Origin: Facklamia hominis CCUG 36813
GTDB taxonomy: Bacteria > Bacillota > Bacilli > Lactobacillales > Aerococcaceae
Length of the DNA stretch: 64,000 nucleotides
Assembly (NCBI RefSeq): GCF_000301035.1
Contig: NZ_JH932292.1
Location: 1,292,857-1,356,856 of the forward strand
Reading direction: 5' to 3'
Made by a program: the position numbers and the translations under genes. This document shows positions 37,884 through 47,642 of this stretch, in pieces. Numbering within the stretch: position 1 is the stretch's first letter; each line of letters opens with the position of its first letter. Below the pieces are notes generated by a model. That model saw only the letters and a list, made by a program, of their open reading frames with translations. It made no database searches and was not told where the DNA came from.

Positions 37884-38318
37884 ATGTTAGTACCTAAACG
37901 TGTAAAACACCGTCGTGAATTCCGCGGTAAGATGCGTGGAGAAGCTAAAGGCGGAAAAAATGTTGACTTTGGTTCTTATGGTTTACGAGCAACTGAATCA
38001 GGTTGGATCTCCAACAGACAAATTGAAGCAGCTCGTATCGCAATGACGCGTTATATGAAGCGTGGTGGGAAAGTTTGGATTAAGATTTTCCCTCATAAAT
38101 CCTATACATCGAAAGCTATCGGTGTTCGTATGGGTAAAGGTAAAGGGGCACCTGAAGGATGGGTTGCACCAACAAAACGTGGTAAAATTTTATTTGAAAT
38201 TGATGGTGTAAGTGAAGAAATAGCTAGAGAAGCATTTCGCTTAGCCTCACATAAGTTACCAATTAAAACTAAATTCGTAAAACGTGAAGAATATGGTGGT
38301 GAATCGAATGAAAATTAA
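37884..38318 (+). CDS. rplP: Ribosomal protein L16
   Basis: A 144-residue 50S protein that positions A-site tRNA. It opens '[17 protein letters not shown]' and has '[33 protein letters not shown]' and '[12 protein letters not shown]'. Its 3' end overlaps the rpmC start by 11 bases. It is expressed together with rpsC and rplV. Confidence 0.98.
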   Translation: MLVPKRVKHRREFRGKMRGEAKGGKNVDFGSYGLRATESGWISNRQIEAARIAMTRYMKRGGKVWIKIFPHKSYTSKAIGVRMGKGKGAPEGWVAPTKRGKILFEIDGVSEEIAREAFRLASHKLPIKTKFVKREEYGGESNEN

Positions 38319-38502
38319 TGAAATTAGAGAATTATCCACTGCTGAAATGTTGGAAAAAGAAAAAGAATTCAAGCAAGAATTATTCAACCTTCGATTCCAA
38401 TTGGCAACTGGACAATTAACCAACACTGCCCGTTTACGTCATGTACGTAAATCGATTGCTCGCATCAAAACAGTCTTGCGTGAGCAAGAATTGTCTAAGT
38501 AA
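38308..38502 (+). CDS. rpmC: Ribosomal protein L29
   Basis: A 64-residue two-helix 50S protein near the tunnel exit. It starts at ATG 38308 ('[14 protein letters not shown]'), not at the in-frame codon 24 bases earlier; GGTGGTGAATC serves as the ribosome site inside rplP. '[18 protein letters not shown]' is the family signature. Overlap with rplP implies coupled translation. Confidence 0.97.
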   Translation: MKINEIRELSTAEMLEKEKEFKQELFNLRFQLATGQLTNTARLRHVRKSIARIKTVLREQELSK

Positions 38503-38527
38503 AAACGACAAAGGAGGCAATTAATCA

Positions 38528-38791
38528 ATGACTGAACGTAATCAACGTAAAGTTTACCAAGGAAGAGTTGTATCCGATAAAATGGATAAAACAATCACTG
38601 TTCAAGTGGATACGCGTAAAACTCATCCAAAATATGGTAAGCGAGTAAAATACTCTAAAAAATACAAAGCTCATGATGAATTAAATCAAGCTAAAGAAGG
38701 CGATATCGTGCGTATTATGGAAACACGTCCATTGTCTGCTACGAAGCGCTTCCGGTTAATAGAAATTGTAGAAGAAGCAGTAATCATTTAG
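38528..38791 (+). CDS. rpsQ: Ribosomal protein S17
   Basis: An 87-residue OB-fold primary binder of the 16S rRNA 5' domain. It reads '[20 protein letters not shown]', then '[19 protein letters not shown]' and '[17 protein letters not shown]'. AAAGGAGG precedes the ATG. Spacing is 25 bases before and 28 after. Confidence 0.98.
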   Translation: MTERNQRKVYQGRVVSDKMDKTITVQVDTRKTHPKYGKRVKYSKKYKAHDELNQAKEGDIVRIMETRPLSATKRFRLIEIVEEAVII

Positions 38792-38816
38792 TAACTACCA
38801 ATCGGAAGGAGGATAA

Positions 38817-39188
<372 letters not shown>

Positions 39189-39213
39189 ACAATAATAAAG
39201 GAGGAGACAATTC

Positions 39214-39519
39214 ATGCGTATTAAAGCAGGCGATAAAGTTTTAGTCATTACAGGTAAAGATAAAGGCAAAGAAGGAACTGTACTTAAAAGTTTGCCAAAA
39301 TTAAATAAAGTAGTTGTTGAAGGAATCAACATTGCAAAGAAACACCGTAAAGCAAGTCAAGGCCAAACAGGTGGAATCGAAGAGTTTCCAGCGCCAATCC
39401 ATGTTTCAAATGTAAAATTAATTGATCCAGAATCAGGTAAACCCACTCGCGTAGGTTATCGGTTTGAAGACGGTAAAAAAGTACGCTACGCTAAAGTATC
39501 AGATAAGACAATTAACTAA
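39214..39519 (+). CDS. rplX: Ribosomal protein L24
   Basis: A 101-residue KOW-domain protein that starts 50S assembly and lies at the tunnel exit. The KOW motif is '[20 protein letters not shown]', followed by '[29 protein letters not shown]'. AAAGGAGG lies upstream. 16 bases before rplE. Confidence 0.98.
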   Translation: MRIKAGDKVLVITGKDKGKEGTVLKSLPKLNKVVVEGINIAKKHRKASQGQTGGIEEFPAPIHVSNVKLIDPESGKPTRVGYRFEDGKKVRYAKVSDKTIN

Positions 39520-39535
39520 GAGGGGAGGCTAAAAG

Positions 39536-40075
39536 ATGAACCGTTTAAAAGAAAAATATATTAACGAAGTAACACCTAAGTTAGTGGAACAATTCAATTA
39601 CACGTCAATCATGCAAGTTCCAAAAATTGATAAAATTGTAATCAATATGGGTGTTGGTGATGCAACAGGAAATGCTAAAAATTTAGACAAAGCTGTTGAA
39701 GAATTAACCCTTGTATCTGGTCAAAAGCCAGTGATTACAAAAGCAAAGAAATCAATCGCTGGATTCCGTTTGCGTGAAGGTATGCCTATCGGAGCAAAAG
39801 TAACTCTTCGTGGCGATAGAATGTATGATTTCTTAGACAAATTAATCTCAGTATCACTTCCACGTGTTCGCGATTTCCAAGGAACAAGTAATCGTTCATT
39901 TGATGGCCGTGGTAATTATACACTTGGTATCAAAGAACAATTGATCTTCCCTGAAATTAGCTATGATAATGTTGATAAAGTGCGTGGTATGGATATTGTT
40001 TTTGTAACAACAGCCAACACTGACGAAGAATCTCATGCCTTATTGAAAGAATTAGGCATGCCATTTAAAAAATAA
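39536..40075 (+). CDS. rplE: Ribosomal protein L5
   Basis: A 179-residue 50S protein binding 5S rRNA in the central protuberance. It is recognised by '[20 protein letters not shown]', '[33 protein letters not shown]' and '[17 protein letters not shown]'. The ATG lies 8 bases after GAGGGGAGG. The typeZ rpsN follows after 17 bases. Confidence 0.98.
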   Translation: MNRLKEKYINEVTPKLVEQFNYTSIMQVPKIDKIVINMGVGDATGNAKNLDKAVEELTLVSGQKPVITKAKKSIAGFRLREGMPIGAKVTLRGDRMYDFLDKLISVSLPRVRDFQGTSNRSFDGRGNYTLGIKEQLIFPEISYDNVDKVRGMDIVFVTTANTDEESHALLKELGMPFKK

Positions 40076-40092
40076 TATAAGGAGGCATTATC

Positions 40093-40278
40093 TTGGCTAA
40101 AACATCAATGAGAGTTAAAAACCAACGCAAACCTAAGTATAAAGTTCAAGAATATACCCGTTGCGAACGTTGTGGTCGTCCGCACTCTGTATATCGCAAA
40201 TTTAAACTTTGCCGTATTTGCTTCCGTGAACTAGCTTACAAAGGTCAAATCCCAGGTGTTAAAAAAGCAAGCTGGTAA
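40093..40278 (+). CDS. rpsN: Ribosomal protein S14, zinc-binding type
   Basis: A 61-residue short form with two CxxC pairs ('CERCGRPH' and 'CRIC'), so it binds zinc. It starts at TTG 40093, eight bases after AAGGAGG, the only TTG start in the ribosomal cluster. Many Firmicutes also encode a zinc-free S14 used in zinc shortage elsewhere on the chromosome; none is in this window. Confidence 0.97.
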   Translation: MAKTSMRVKNQRKPKYKVQEYTRCERCGRPHSVYRKFKLCRICFRELAYKGQIPGVKKASW

Positions 40279-40308
40279 GAATTCGAATAACTAAGGAGGT
40301 AAAAACAT

Positions 40309-40707
40309 ATGGCAATGACAGATCCAATTGCAGATTTTCTAACTCGTATTCGTAACGCCAACAGCGTAGGACACAAAAGTGTCACTGCACCTTCTTCTAA
40401 TACAAAATTAGCGATTGCTGAAATTTTAAAAGACGAAGGATTCATTAAGAATTACGAAGTTATTGAAGATAACAAGCAAAACCAAATTAAAATTACGCTT
40501 AAGTATGGCCGTAACAATGAGAAGGTCATTACAGGGATTAAACGTATTTCAAAACCAGGTTTAAGAATCTATGCAAAATCAGAAGATGTTCCTAAAGTAT
40601 TAAACGGCTTAGGAATTGCAATCATTTCAACATCAAACGGTGTTATTACAGATAAACAAGCACGTCAACAAAATGTTGGTGGCGAAATTTTAGCCTACGT
40701 TTGGTAG
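40309..40707 (+). CDS. rpsH: Ribosomal protein S8
   Basis: A 132-residue primary binder of the 16S rRNA central domain. It has '[18 protein letters not shown]', '[16 protein letters not shown]' and the C-terminal signature '[18 protein letters not shown]'. In E. coli S8 represses the spc operon by binding its mRNA; the site there is in rplE and was not found here by eye. 32 bases before rplF. Confidence 0.98.
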   Translation: MAMTDPIADFLTRIRNANSVGHKSVTAPSSNTKLAIAEILKDEGFIKNYEVIEDNKQNQIKITLKYGRNNEKVITGIKRISKPGLRIYAKSEDVPKVLNGLGIAIISTSNGVITDKQARQQNVGGEILAYVW

Positions 40708-40739
40708 AATATATATTAAATTAAAGGAGGTGCAGCCCT

Positions 40740-41276
40740 GTGAGTCGTATTGGTAAATCACCCGTAACAATTCCAGCAGGCGTAACCGTAAGTTTAGACG
40801 GTCATACAGTGACCGTAAAAGGACCAAAAGGTGAATTGACACGTCAATTGAGTCCGAAGATTTCATTAGAAATTAAAGATAACGAAATTGAATTTACAAG
40901 ACCTGACGATTCCAAAGAAAACCGTTCACTTCATGGAACAACACGTTCAATTGTGAATAATATGGTTGTTGGAGTTTCTGAAGGATTTAAAAAAGAGTTG
41001 CAATTAATCGGGGTTGGATATCGTGCTCAAAAGCAAGGTAATAAGCTCGTATTAAATGTGGGTCTTTCTCACTCTGTTGAATTTGAAGCCGAAGAAGGTG
41101 TTGGATTTGATGTACCTTCTAACACTTCAATTATTGTAGAAGGCTTCAATAAAGAAAAAGTTGGCGAACTTGCGGCAAATATTCGCGCTGTAAGACCACC
41201 AGAACCTTATAAAGGAAAAGGTATCCGTTATGTTGACGAATACGTTATCCGTAAAGAAGGTAAGACAGGTAAGTAA
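40740..41276 (+). CDS. rplF: Ribosomal protein L6
   Basis: A 178-residue 50S protein near the factor-binding site. It opens '[20 protein letters not shown]', and the end carries '[23 protein letters not shown]'. The start is GTG at 40740, right after AAAGGAGGTGCAGCCCT. The two alpha/beta repeats are complete. Confidence 0.98.
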   Translation: MSRIGKSPVTIPAGVTVSLDGHTVTVKGPKGELTRQLSPKISLEIKDNEIEFTRPDDSKENRSLHGTTRSIVNNMVVGVSEGFKKELQLIGVGYRAQKQGNKLVLNVGLSHSVEFEAEEGVGFDVPSNTSIIVEGFNKEKVGELAANIRAVRPPEPYKGKGIRYVDEYVIRKEGKTGK

Positions 41277-41323
41277 TCTAGTATTAACTTACACCCTAAA
41301 AATTATAAAAAGAGGTGACTATT

Positions 41324-41680
41324 GTGATTAATAAACCAGATAAAAATAAAACACGTCAAAAAAGACATCACCGAATTCGCAATAAAATTTCTGGTACTGC
41401 TGAGTGCCCACGCTTAAGTGTATTCCGTTCGAATACTAACATCTACGCTCAATTAATTGATGACGTAGCGGGTGTGACGCTAGCAAGTGCCTCTAGTCAA
41501 GATCAGTCCGTTGAAAAATCAAACAAGATTGACCAAGCAAAAGCAGTTGGTAAATTGATTGCTGAACGCGGTGTTGAAAAAGGTTTGAAGCGTGTTGTCT
41601 TTGACCGTGGTGGATACTTATATCATGGACGTATCAAAGCTCTAGCCGATGCAGCTCGTGAAAATGGACTTGAATTTTAA
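41324..41680 (+). CDS. rplR: Ribosomal protein L18
   Basis: A 118-residue 5S rRNA-binding protein; it is also the chaperone that presents 5S precursor to RNase M5, whose gene rnmV is at 9.7 kb. It has '[18 protein letters not shown]' and '[22 protein letters not shown]'. GTG 41324 is preferred to GTG 41315: AGAGGTG lies 6 bases before 41324 and overlaps 41315. The result matches the family length. Confidence 0.97.
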   Translation: MINKPDKNKTRQKRHHRIRNKISGTAECPRLSVFRSNTNIYAQLIDDVAGVTLASASSQDQSVEKSNKIDQAKAVGKLIAERGVEKGLKRVVFDRGGYLYHGRIKALADAARENGLEF

Positions 41681-41700
41681 AAGAAGGAGGAAAGCTAAGA

Positions 41701-42204
41701 ATGGTATATATTAACCCAGATAATTTAGGCGAATTAGAAGAGCGCGTAGTTGCCATCAACCGAGTTACTAAGGTTGTTAAGGGTGGACGTCGTCTTCGTT
41801 TCTCCGCATTAGTCGTGGTTGGTGATAAAGAAGGCCATGTTGGTTTTGGTACAGGTAAAGCTCAAGAAGTACCAGAAGCAATTCGTAAGGCAGTTGATAA
41901 TGCTAAGAAGAGTTTAGTCAAAGTACCAACAGCTGGAACTACGATTCCTCATGAAACAATTGGTGAGTTCTGTGGCGGACGGGTAATGTTAAAACCTGCT
42001 CAAGCTGGTTCTGGAGTTGCTGCTGGTGGACCAGTCAGAGCGATCATGGACTTGGCTGGAATTGCCGATGTAACTTCTAAGTCATTAGGATCAAATACAC
42101 CAATCAATATGATTCGTGCGACAATGCAAGCAATCCAACAACTTAAAGTTGCTGAAGATGTAGCTGATTTACGCGGAAAATCAGTTGAAGAATTGTTAGG
42201 TTAG
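41701..42204 (+). CDS. rpsE: Ribosomal protein S5
   Basis: A 167-residue 30S protein affecting decoding accuracy. It has the dsRNA-like N-domain '[31 protein letters not shown]' and '[13 protein letters not shown]'. The spectinomycin-site loop '[10 protein letters not shown]' is wild type in form. GGAGG lies upstream. rpmD starts 10 bases later. Confidence 0.98.
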   Translation: MVYINPDNLGELEERVVAINRVTKVVKGGRRLRFSALVVVGDKEGHVGFGTGKAQEVPEAIRKAVDNAKKSLVKVPTAGTTIPHETIGEFCGGRVMLKPAQAGSGVAAGGPVRAIMDLAGIADVTSKSLGSNTPINMIRATMQAIQQLKVAEDVADLRGKSVEELLG

Positions 42205-42214
42205 GAGGTATTTT

Positions 42215-42394
42215 ATGGCTAATTTAGAAATTACCTTAAAACGCAGTCTGATCGGTCGCAAGAAAAACCAAGTTGAAACAGCGAAAGCACTCGGCTTGAC
42301 TAAGACTTATAAGACAGTTGTTAAACCAGATAATGATTCTATCCGAGGAATGATTTCCGTTATTTCTCATTTAGTAGAAGTCAAAGAAGCTTAA
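42215..42394 (+). CDS. rpmD: Ribosomal protein L30
   Basis: A 59-residue protein, easily missed by length filters. The ATG at 42215 follows TTAGGAGG. It reads '[20 protein letters not shown]', then '[22 protein letters not shown]', the classic L30 ferredoxin-like fold, to TAA at 42392-42394. It sits between rpsE and rplO as in nearly all Firmicutes. Confidence 0.96.
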   Translation: MANLEITLKRSLIGRKKNQVETAKALGLTKTYKTVVKPDNDSIRGMISVISHLVEVKEA

Positions 42395-42426
42395 TTTTAG
42401 TATACTAGTACAAGGAGGTGCCAATG

Positions 42427-42867
42427 ATGAAATTACACACTTTAACCCCTGCAGAAGGTTCTCGTAAAGCGCGTAATCGTGTAGGCCGTGGACAAGGTTC
42501 AGGTAATGGTAAATTAGCTGGACGTGGACAAGGTGGTGCTAAGCAACGCTCTGGCGGAAGCACTAAGTTAGGTTTTGAAGGGGGACAAACTCCTCTATAC
42601 CGTCGCTTACCAAAACGCGGATTCAAGAACATTAACCGTAAAGAATATGCGATTGTTAACGTAGAAAGTCTAAACCGTTTTGAAGAAGGCTCAACAGTGG
42701 ATGTTGACGCTCTATTTGAAGCAGGACTTGTTAAAAAAGAACTTTCAGGAATTAAAATTTTAGGTGAAGGTAAATTAGAGAAAAAATTAAGTGTAAAAGC
42801 ACATAAATTCTCTAAAGCAGCAGAGGAAGCAATTACTGCCGCTGGTGGATCGATTGAGGTGATTTAA
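42427..42867 (+). CDS. rplO: Ribosomal protein L15
   Basis: A 146-residue late-assembly 50S protein. The N-terminal Gly/Arg-rich extension ('[27 protein letters not shown]') threads into 23S rRNA. The start ATG 42427 ('[14 protein letters not shown]') gives the standard opening; ATG 42424 and GTG 42418 are also in frame, but GTG overlaps the AAGGAGGTG site. Its last base is shared with the secY start. Confidence 0.97.
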   Translation: MKLHTLTPAEGSRKARNRVGRGQGSGNGKLAGRGQGGAKQRSGGSTKLGFEGGQTPLYRRLPKRGFKNINRKEYAIVNVESLNRFEEGSTVDVDALFEAGLVKKELSGIKILGEGKLEKKLSVKAHKFSKAAEEAITAAGGSIEVI

Positions 42868-44156
42868 TGGTCACTTTTATTAAGAACGCTTTTTCTTCAA
42901 AAGATGTAAGAAATCGTATTTTCTTTACGCTCTTTATTTTAGCTATTTTCAGACTTGGGTCGCATATTCCGGTTCCTGGAGTGAATGCCAATGTTTTAGA
43001 TACCCTAGCTTCCCATGGTTTGTTGGGGATGTTAAATGCTTTTGGAGGGGGCGCACTAAAACGTTACTCTTTATTTGCTATGGGTGTTTCACCTTATATT
43101 ACAGCATCGATCATTGTCCAATTACTTCAAATGGATATTGTTCCAAGATTTACTGAATGGGCAAAGCAAGGTGAAGTCGGTCGGCGGAAGCTTAATCAAT
43201 GGACTATCTACTTAGCGATTGTCATTGGTTATATTCAATCATTAGGGTTATCCTTTGGTATGAATCGAATGTCCCACTTGAATTTAATAAAAAATCCAAG
43301 TACAGCCACTTACTTGATCATTGCGCTTGTCTTAACAGCGGGTAGTTTACTACTTGTCTGGCTAGGTGAGCAGATTACAAGAAAAGGGATCGGTAATGGT
43401 GTTTCCATTTTGATTATGGCGGGGATTATTTCGCAAGTGCCGGTTGAAGTTAAAACGTTCATTAAGACAATGATTATTAATGCTGGAGATAAACTAACTC
43501 GTAATCTGTTGATTATGGGAGCCGTTATTTTAGCGCTATTTTTAATGACTGTGTTTGTGGTTGTGATGGAGAGGGGACAACGTCGTATTCCTGTTCATCA
43601 TGCTCGTAAATCAGGCGGTCGTCATATGGCTCATTTACCATTAAAGATTAACTCAGCTGGAGTTATTCCAGTAATCTTTGCTAGCTCATTTATTACAACA
43701 CCTCAAACGATTATCGGGTTAGTTAACCCAAATCCAACAGGTAGCGTAATGCAGTTCCTAGTTAAATTATTTAACATTCAACATCCATATGGAGCAATCT
43801 TCTATACTATTTTGCTGATCGGATTTACTTTCTTCTATTCGTTGATTCAGGTCAACCCAGAAAAAGTTGCTGAAAATTTGCAAAAGCAAAGTGCTTATAT
43901 TCCGAGTGTTAGACCAGGGAAAGATACCGAAAATTATTTAACGAGCTTGATCAACCGATTAAGTGGAGTTGGATCAATTTATTTAAGTATCGTTGCTCTA
44001 TTACCGATTGTTGTTGGATTTATTTGGAAAATTCCAAGTAATATTGCCCTTTCGGGTACTAGCTTGTTGATTGTTGTCGGCGTTGCAATTGAAACGGCTA
44101 AACAAATCGAAGGCCGGATTGTTAAACGTCGTTATCAAGGTTTCTTGCATATATAA
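42867..44156 (+). CDS. secY: Preprotein translocase subunit SecY
   Basis: A 429-residue membrane protein with ten TM helices forming the protein-conducting channel. It has 'RLGSHIPVPGVN' near the start, a plug region 'LGMLNAFGGGALKRYSLFAMGVSPYI', 'GIGNGVSILI', and the C-terminal loop 'RPGKDTENYL' contacting SecA and the ribosome. The ATG overlaps the rplO stop by one base. It exports the wall hydrolase and binding proteins of this window. Confidence 0.98.
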   Translation: MVTFIKNAFSSKDVRNRIFFTLFILAIFRLGSHIPVPGVNANVLDTLASHGLLGMLNAFGGGALKRYSLFAMGVSPYITASIIVQLLQMDIVPRFTEWAKQGEVGRRKLNQWTIYLAIVIGYIQSLGLSFGMNRMSHLNLIKNPSTATYLIIALVLTAGSLLLVWLGEQITRKGIGNGVSILIMAGIISQVPVEVKTFIKTMIINAGDKLTRNLLIMGAVILALFLMTVFVVVMERGQRRIPVHHARKSGGRHMAHLPLKINSAGVIPVIFASSFITTPQTIIGLVNPNPTGSVMQFLVKLFNIQHPYGAIFYTILLIGFTFFYSLIQVNPEKVAENLQKQSAYIPSVRPGKDTENYLTSLINRLSGVGSIYLSIVALLPIVVGFIWKIPSNIALSGTSLLIVVGVAIETAKQIEGRIVKRRYQGFLHI

Positions 44157-44188
44157 TGCGTTAAGACATAAAAAGGATGAGAAAAACG

Positions 44189-44839
44189 ATGAATATCATA
44201 TTAATGGGTCTACCTGGTGCAGGTAAAGGGACTCAGAGTGACCAAATTACTCAAGACTATCCAATGGTTCATATTGCAACAGGAGATATATTTAGAAAAG
44301 CCATTAAAGATGAAACACCTTTAGGTTTAAAAGCTAAGTCTTATACTGATCATGGGAATTTAGTTCCGGATGAAGTAACAAATGCCCTTGTTAGTGAACG
44401 GCTTAATCAAGATGATGTGAAAAAGAATGGCTTTATGTTAGATGGCTATCCACGTACCATCGACCAAGCTCAAGCACTTAGTCAAAACTTAAAAGAACTA
44501 TCGACTCCAATTGATGCTGTCATATATATAGATGTTGATCCACAAGTGTTAAAGGAACGATTAAGTGGTCGTTTCTCTTGTGCGAAATGCGGAGCAAGTT
44601 ATCATAAGCTTTTTAATCCACCGAAAGTGGAAGGTATCTGTGATAAATGTGGCGCAAGTGACTTCTATCAACGTGAAGATGATGCCCCTGAAAAAGTTTC
44701 TCACCGTATTGATCTTCAAATGGAATCAATTCGTCCAATTTTAGATTATTATGATCAATTAGGTCTCTTACATCGCGTTAATGGACAGGATTCAATTGAG
44801 AATGTTTATGCGAATGTTAAAAGCATTTTAGAAAAATAA
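44189..44839 (+). CDS. adk: Adenylate kinase, zinc-containing
   Basis: A 216-residue kinase for ATP + AMP to 2 ADP. The P-loop 'GLPGAGKGT' is at 7-15, and the AMP site is 'DGYPRT' at 85-90. The LID domain has four cysteines (131, 134, 151, 154) arranged to hold zinc, as in Gram-positive long-type enzymes. ATG 44189 is chosen: the in-frame ATG 44177 lies inside the AAGGATGAG ribosome site. It follows secY by 32 bases, the usual order. Confidence 0.97.
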   Translation: MNIILMGLPGAGKGTQSDQITQDYPMVHIATGDIFRKAIKDETPLGLKAKSYTDHGNLVPDEVTNALVSERLNQDDVKKNGFMLDGYPRTIDQAQALSQNLKELSTPIDAVIYIDVDPQVLKERLSGRFSCAKCGASYHKLFNPPKVEGICDKCGASDFYQREDDAPEKVSHRIDLQMESIRPILDYYDQLGLLHRVNGQDSIENVYANVKSILEK

Positions 44840-44875
44840 TTGGATTGATTCTAGAGAAGGGAGCATACTATTCGA

Positions 44876-45094
44876 ATGTCAAAAGATGATGTAATCGAAG
44901 TAGAAGGCACTGTCGTAGAAACCTTGCCTAATGCAATGTTTAAAGTAGAATTAGAAAATGGCCATGAAATTTTGGCTCATGTTTCTGGTAAAATTCGAAT
45001 GAATTATATTCGCATTTTACCCGGCGATAAAGTGACAATCGAATTGTCACCTTATGACTTAACTCGTGGCCGGATTACTTATCGCTTTAAGTAA
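44876..45094 (+). CDS. infA: Translation initiation factor IF-1
   Basis: A 72-residue OB-fold protein that occupies the ribosomal A site during initiation. It has '[29 protein letters not shown]' and '[19 protein letters not shown]', near-invariant in bacteria. GAAGGGAG lies upstream of the ATG at 44876. 28 bases before rpmJ. Confidence 0.98.
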   Translation: MSKDDVIEVEGTVVETLPNAMFKVELENGHEILAHVSGKIRMNYIRILPGDKVTIELSPYDLTRGRITYRFK

Positions 45095-45119
45095 TCCCCT
45101 AAGTCAAATAAGGAGGTAA

Positions 45120-45236
<117 letters not shown>

Positions 45237-45256
45237 TTTAAAAAGGAGGGAATCGT

Positions 45257-45610
45257 ATGGCTCGTATTGCTGGAGTGGATATTCCACGTGATAAACGAGT
45301 TGTGGTATCGTTAACCTATATTTATGGTATCGGTAACTCGACTGCAAAACAAATCTTAGCTCAGGCTAATGTGTCGGAAGATACGCGTGTTAAAGACTTA
45401 ACGAATGATGAAGTTGATCGTATTCGTGAAATTGTTAATCAGATTAAAGTAGAAGGCGATCTTCGTCGTGAAGTCAGCATGAATATTAAACGACTTCAAG
45501 ATATTGGTTCTTACCGTGGAATTCGCCACCGTCGTAATTTACCAGTACGTGGTCAAAACACAAAGAATAATGCCCGTACTCGTAAAGGCCCAAAAAAACC
45601 AATTAGATAA
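45257..45610 (+). CDS. rpsM: Ribosomal protein S13
   Basis: A 117-residue 30S head protein contacting P-site tRNA and L5. It has '[26 protein letters not shown]' and '[27 protein letters not shown]'. The tail ends 'PKKPIR', about four residues shorter than the common 121-residue Bacillus form that ends in several lysines. AAAGGAGGG precedes the ATG. Confidence 0.97.
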   Translation: MARIAGVDIPRDKRVVVSLTYIYGIGNSTAKQILAQANVSEDTRVKDLTNDEVDRIREIVNQIKVEGDLRREVSMNIKRLQDIGSYRGIRHRRNLPVRGQNTKNNARTRKGPKKPIR

Positions 45611-45637
45611 TTATTAAGATAGAAGGAGGGAATAGTC

Positions 45638-46027
45638 ATGGCAAAACAAACACGTAGAGGACGTCGTCGTGTCAAGAAAAATGTCGAAAAAGGTGTAGCA
45701 CATATTCGTTCAACATTTAATAATACGATCGTTATGATTACTGACGTTAATGGTAATGCGATTTCTTGGTCTTCAGCGGGTTCATTAGGATTCCGTGGTT
45801 CTAAAAAATCAACACCGTTTGCAGCTCAAATGGCTTCAGAAGTTGCCGCTAAAGGTGCAATGGACCATGGTATGAGAAGTGTTGAAGTAACCGTTAAAGG
45901 CCCAGGTTCAGGACGTGAATCAGCTATTCGTTCACTACAAGCAACTGGTTTGGATGTCACTGCAATTCGTGACGTAACACCAATTCCTCATAACGGATGC
46001 CGTCCACCAAAACGTCGCCGTGTATAA
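45638..46027 (+). CDS. rpsK: Ribosomal protein S11
   Basis: A 129-residue platform protein lining the mRNA exit near the Shine-Dalgarno duplex. It has '[30 protein letters not shown]', '[14 protein letters not shown]' and the tail '[16 protein letters not shown]'. AGAAGGAGGG lies upstream. A 71-base gap, the longest inside the alpha part, separates it from rpoA. Confidence 0.98.
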   Translation: MAKQTRRGRRRVKKNVEKGVAHIRSTFNNTIVMITDVNGNAISWSSAGSLGFRGSKKSTPFAAQMASEVAAKGAMDHGMRSVEVTVKGPGSGRESAIRSLQATGLDVTAIRDVTPIPHNGCRPPKRRRV

Positions 46028-46098
46028 TTAATGCTCATTAAGTCGGTTGTGTTTGAACGATTGGCGCGACAAACGTTTTGAAAGGGGCAGAATAATCA

Positions 46099-47043
46099 AT
46101 GATTGAAATTGAAAAACCAGAAATTAGAACAATTGAAATTAGTGACGATGCGAAATATGGAAAAATAGTCGTAGAGCCGCTAGAACGTGGTTATGGAACA
46201 ACCCTTGGTAACTCATTACGTCGAGTGCTATTATCTTCATTGCCTGGAGTGGCAGTAACGAGTATTCGGATCGAGGGAGTACCTCATGAATTCTCGACCA
46301 TTAAAGGGGTTGTCGAAGATGTGCCCACAATTATTCTTCAATTAAAACAGTTAGCTTTATTGAAACATGCCCAAGAAGATAAGGTCATTGAATTAAATGT
46401 GACAGGTCCCAAAACAGTGACAGCTGCAGATATTATTCATGATAATGAAGTAGAAATCTTAAATCCAAACTTATACCTCTGTACCATTGCAGAAGGTGGC
46501 AGCTTGAATATTAAGATGAATGTCGCTAGTGGCAGAGGATTCGTAAGAAGTGAACATAATAAGACAGAGGATATGACTATTGGTGAAATTGCGATTGACT
46601 CAATTTATACACCAATTACTAAGGTGAATTATCAAGTAGAAAATACACGAATAGGTCAAAGAAACTCTTATGATCGCTTAACTCTCGATATTTGGACCGA
46701 TGGCTCAATCAGTCCTGAAAAGGCCCTAAGTTTAGCAGCAAAAATCCTAACAGAACACTTGAATACTTTTGTCGATTTAAATGATGAAGCACGTCAAGTA
46801 GAAATTATGGTTGAAAAAGAAGAAGCAGAAAAAGAAAAATTGTTGGTTATGACCATTGAAGAATTAGACTTGTCTGTTCGTTCTTATAATTGCTTAAAAC
46901 GTGCGGGTATTAATACAATACAAGAGTTAACTAATAAAACGGAATCAGAGATGATGAAAGTTCGAAATCTTGGACGGAAATCACTGGATGAAGTAAAGAA
47001 TAAATTAACAGGTTTAGATTTAAGCTTACGCGAAGAAGATTAA
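46099..47043 (+). CDS. rpoA: RNA polymerase alpha subunit
   Basis: A 314-residue subunit that starts core polymerase assembly. The N-terminal dimerisation domain is at about 1-230 ('[24 protein letters not shown]'). The C-terminal domain at about 245-310 ('[20 protein letters not shown]', '[14 protein letters not shown]') binds UP elements and activators. GAAAGGGG lies upstream. It is cotranscribed with rpsK and rplQ. Confidence 0.98.
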   Translation: MIEIEKPEIRTIEISDDAKYGKIVVEPLERGYGTTLGNSLRRVLLSSLPGVAVTSIRIEGVPHEFSTIKGVVEDVPTIILQLKQLALLKHAQEDKVIELNVTGPKTVTAADIIHDNEVEILNPNLYLCTIAEGGSLNIKMNVASGRGFVRSEHNKTEDMTIGEIAIDSIYTPITKVNYQVENTRIGQRNSYDRLTLDIWTDGSISPEKALSLAAKILTEHLNTFVDLNDEARQVEIMVEKEEAEKEKLLVMTIEELDLSVRSYNCLKRAGINTIQELTNKTESEMMKVRNLGRKSLDEVKNKLTGLDLSLREED

Positions 47044-47067
47044 TGAGTTGCAAAGGAGGAAAGAATT

Positions 47068-47448
47068 ATGTCATATCGTAAATTAGGACGTAAAAGTGCT
47101 CAACGTAAAGCAATGTTACGTGATTTGACCACAGATGTGATTATTAATGAACGCATCGAAACGACCGAAGCTCGTGCAAAAGAGGTCCGTAAATCCGTTG
47201 AAAAAATGATTACTTTAGGTAAAAAAGGCGATTTAGCATCACGCCGTCGTGCAGCATCATTCTTACGTAATGAAATAGCTGATGCTCGTATCGAAGACGA
47301 TCAAGTGGTTATTGAGTCTGTATTAGATCGTTTATTTGATACTTATGCAGAACGTTATGCAGAGCGTAACGGAGGATATACTCGAATCCTTAAAAAAGGT
47401 CCACGTCGCGGAGACGGAGCACCGATGGTTATTATTGAATTGGTTTAA
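47068..47448 (+). CDS. rplQ: Ribosomal protein L17
   Basis: A 126-residue 50S protein of the tunnel-exit surface. It has '[25 protein letters not shown]', '[15 protein letters not shown]' and the C-terminal '[26 protein letters not shown]'. AAAGGAGG precedes it. It is the last gene of the S10-spc-alpha cluster; the structured element at 47.47-47.6 kb follows. Confidence 0.98.
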   Translation: MSYRKLGRKSAQRKAMLRDLTTDVIINERIETTEARAKEVRKSVEKMITLGKKGDLASRRRAASFLRNEIADARIEDDQVVIESVLDRLFDTYAERYAERNGGYTRILKKGPRRGDGAPMVIIELV

Positions 47449-47464
47449 TGATTAATCAATTTAT

Positions 47465-47493
47465 TTCACTTTTATGATGAAGAGTGTTATGAT
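47465..47493 (+). promoter_or_regulatory. Possible promoter for ecfA1A2T
   Basis: TTCACT (47465-47470) and TATGAT (47488-47493) are 17 bases apart, just after rplQ. A start near 47500 would make the structured element below the leader of ecfA1. Confidence 0.4.
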
Positions 47494-47600
47494 TTCAAGG
47501 ATGAAGTCTAGCTCTATAGCAAGTAAGCCATGAGTTTGGCGGATTAAAGCTGGTTATCCGGCTTTAATCCTTGCTATCATCTTAAAGTGCTTTTTTTTTA
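47491..47600 (+). other. Structured RNA element ahead of ecfA1, terminator or attenuator
   Basis: A hairpin GATTTCA/TGAAGTC (47491-47508) is followed by a three-way junction. Its stem P1 is ATAGCAA/TTGCTAT (47516-47522, 47571-47577), P2 is GCCA/TGGC (47527-47540), and P3 is GGATTAAAGC/GCTTTAATCC (47541-47550, 47561-47570). A rival hairpin CTTTAA/TTAAAG (47562-47567, 47582-47587) uses the P3 arm and sits three bases before nine T residues. It is at least the rplQ terminator; its design suggests a switch. Confidence 0.55.
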
Positions 47601-47642
47601 AACAAAAATAAATTCAGCCGTGAATAGTTAGGAGTTCGTAAA

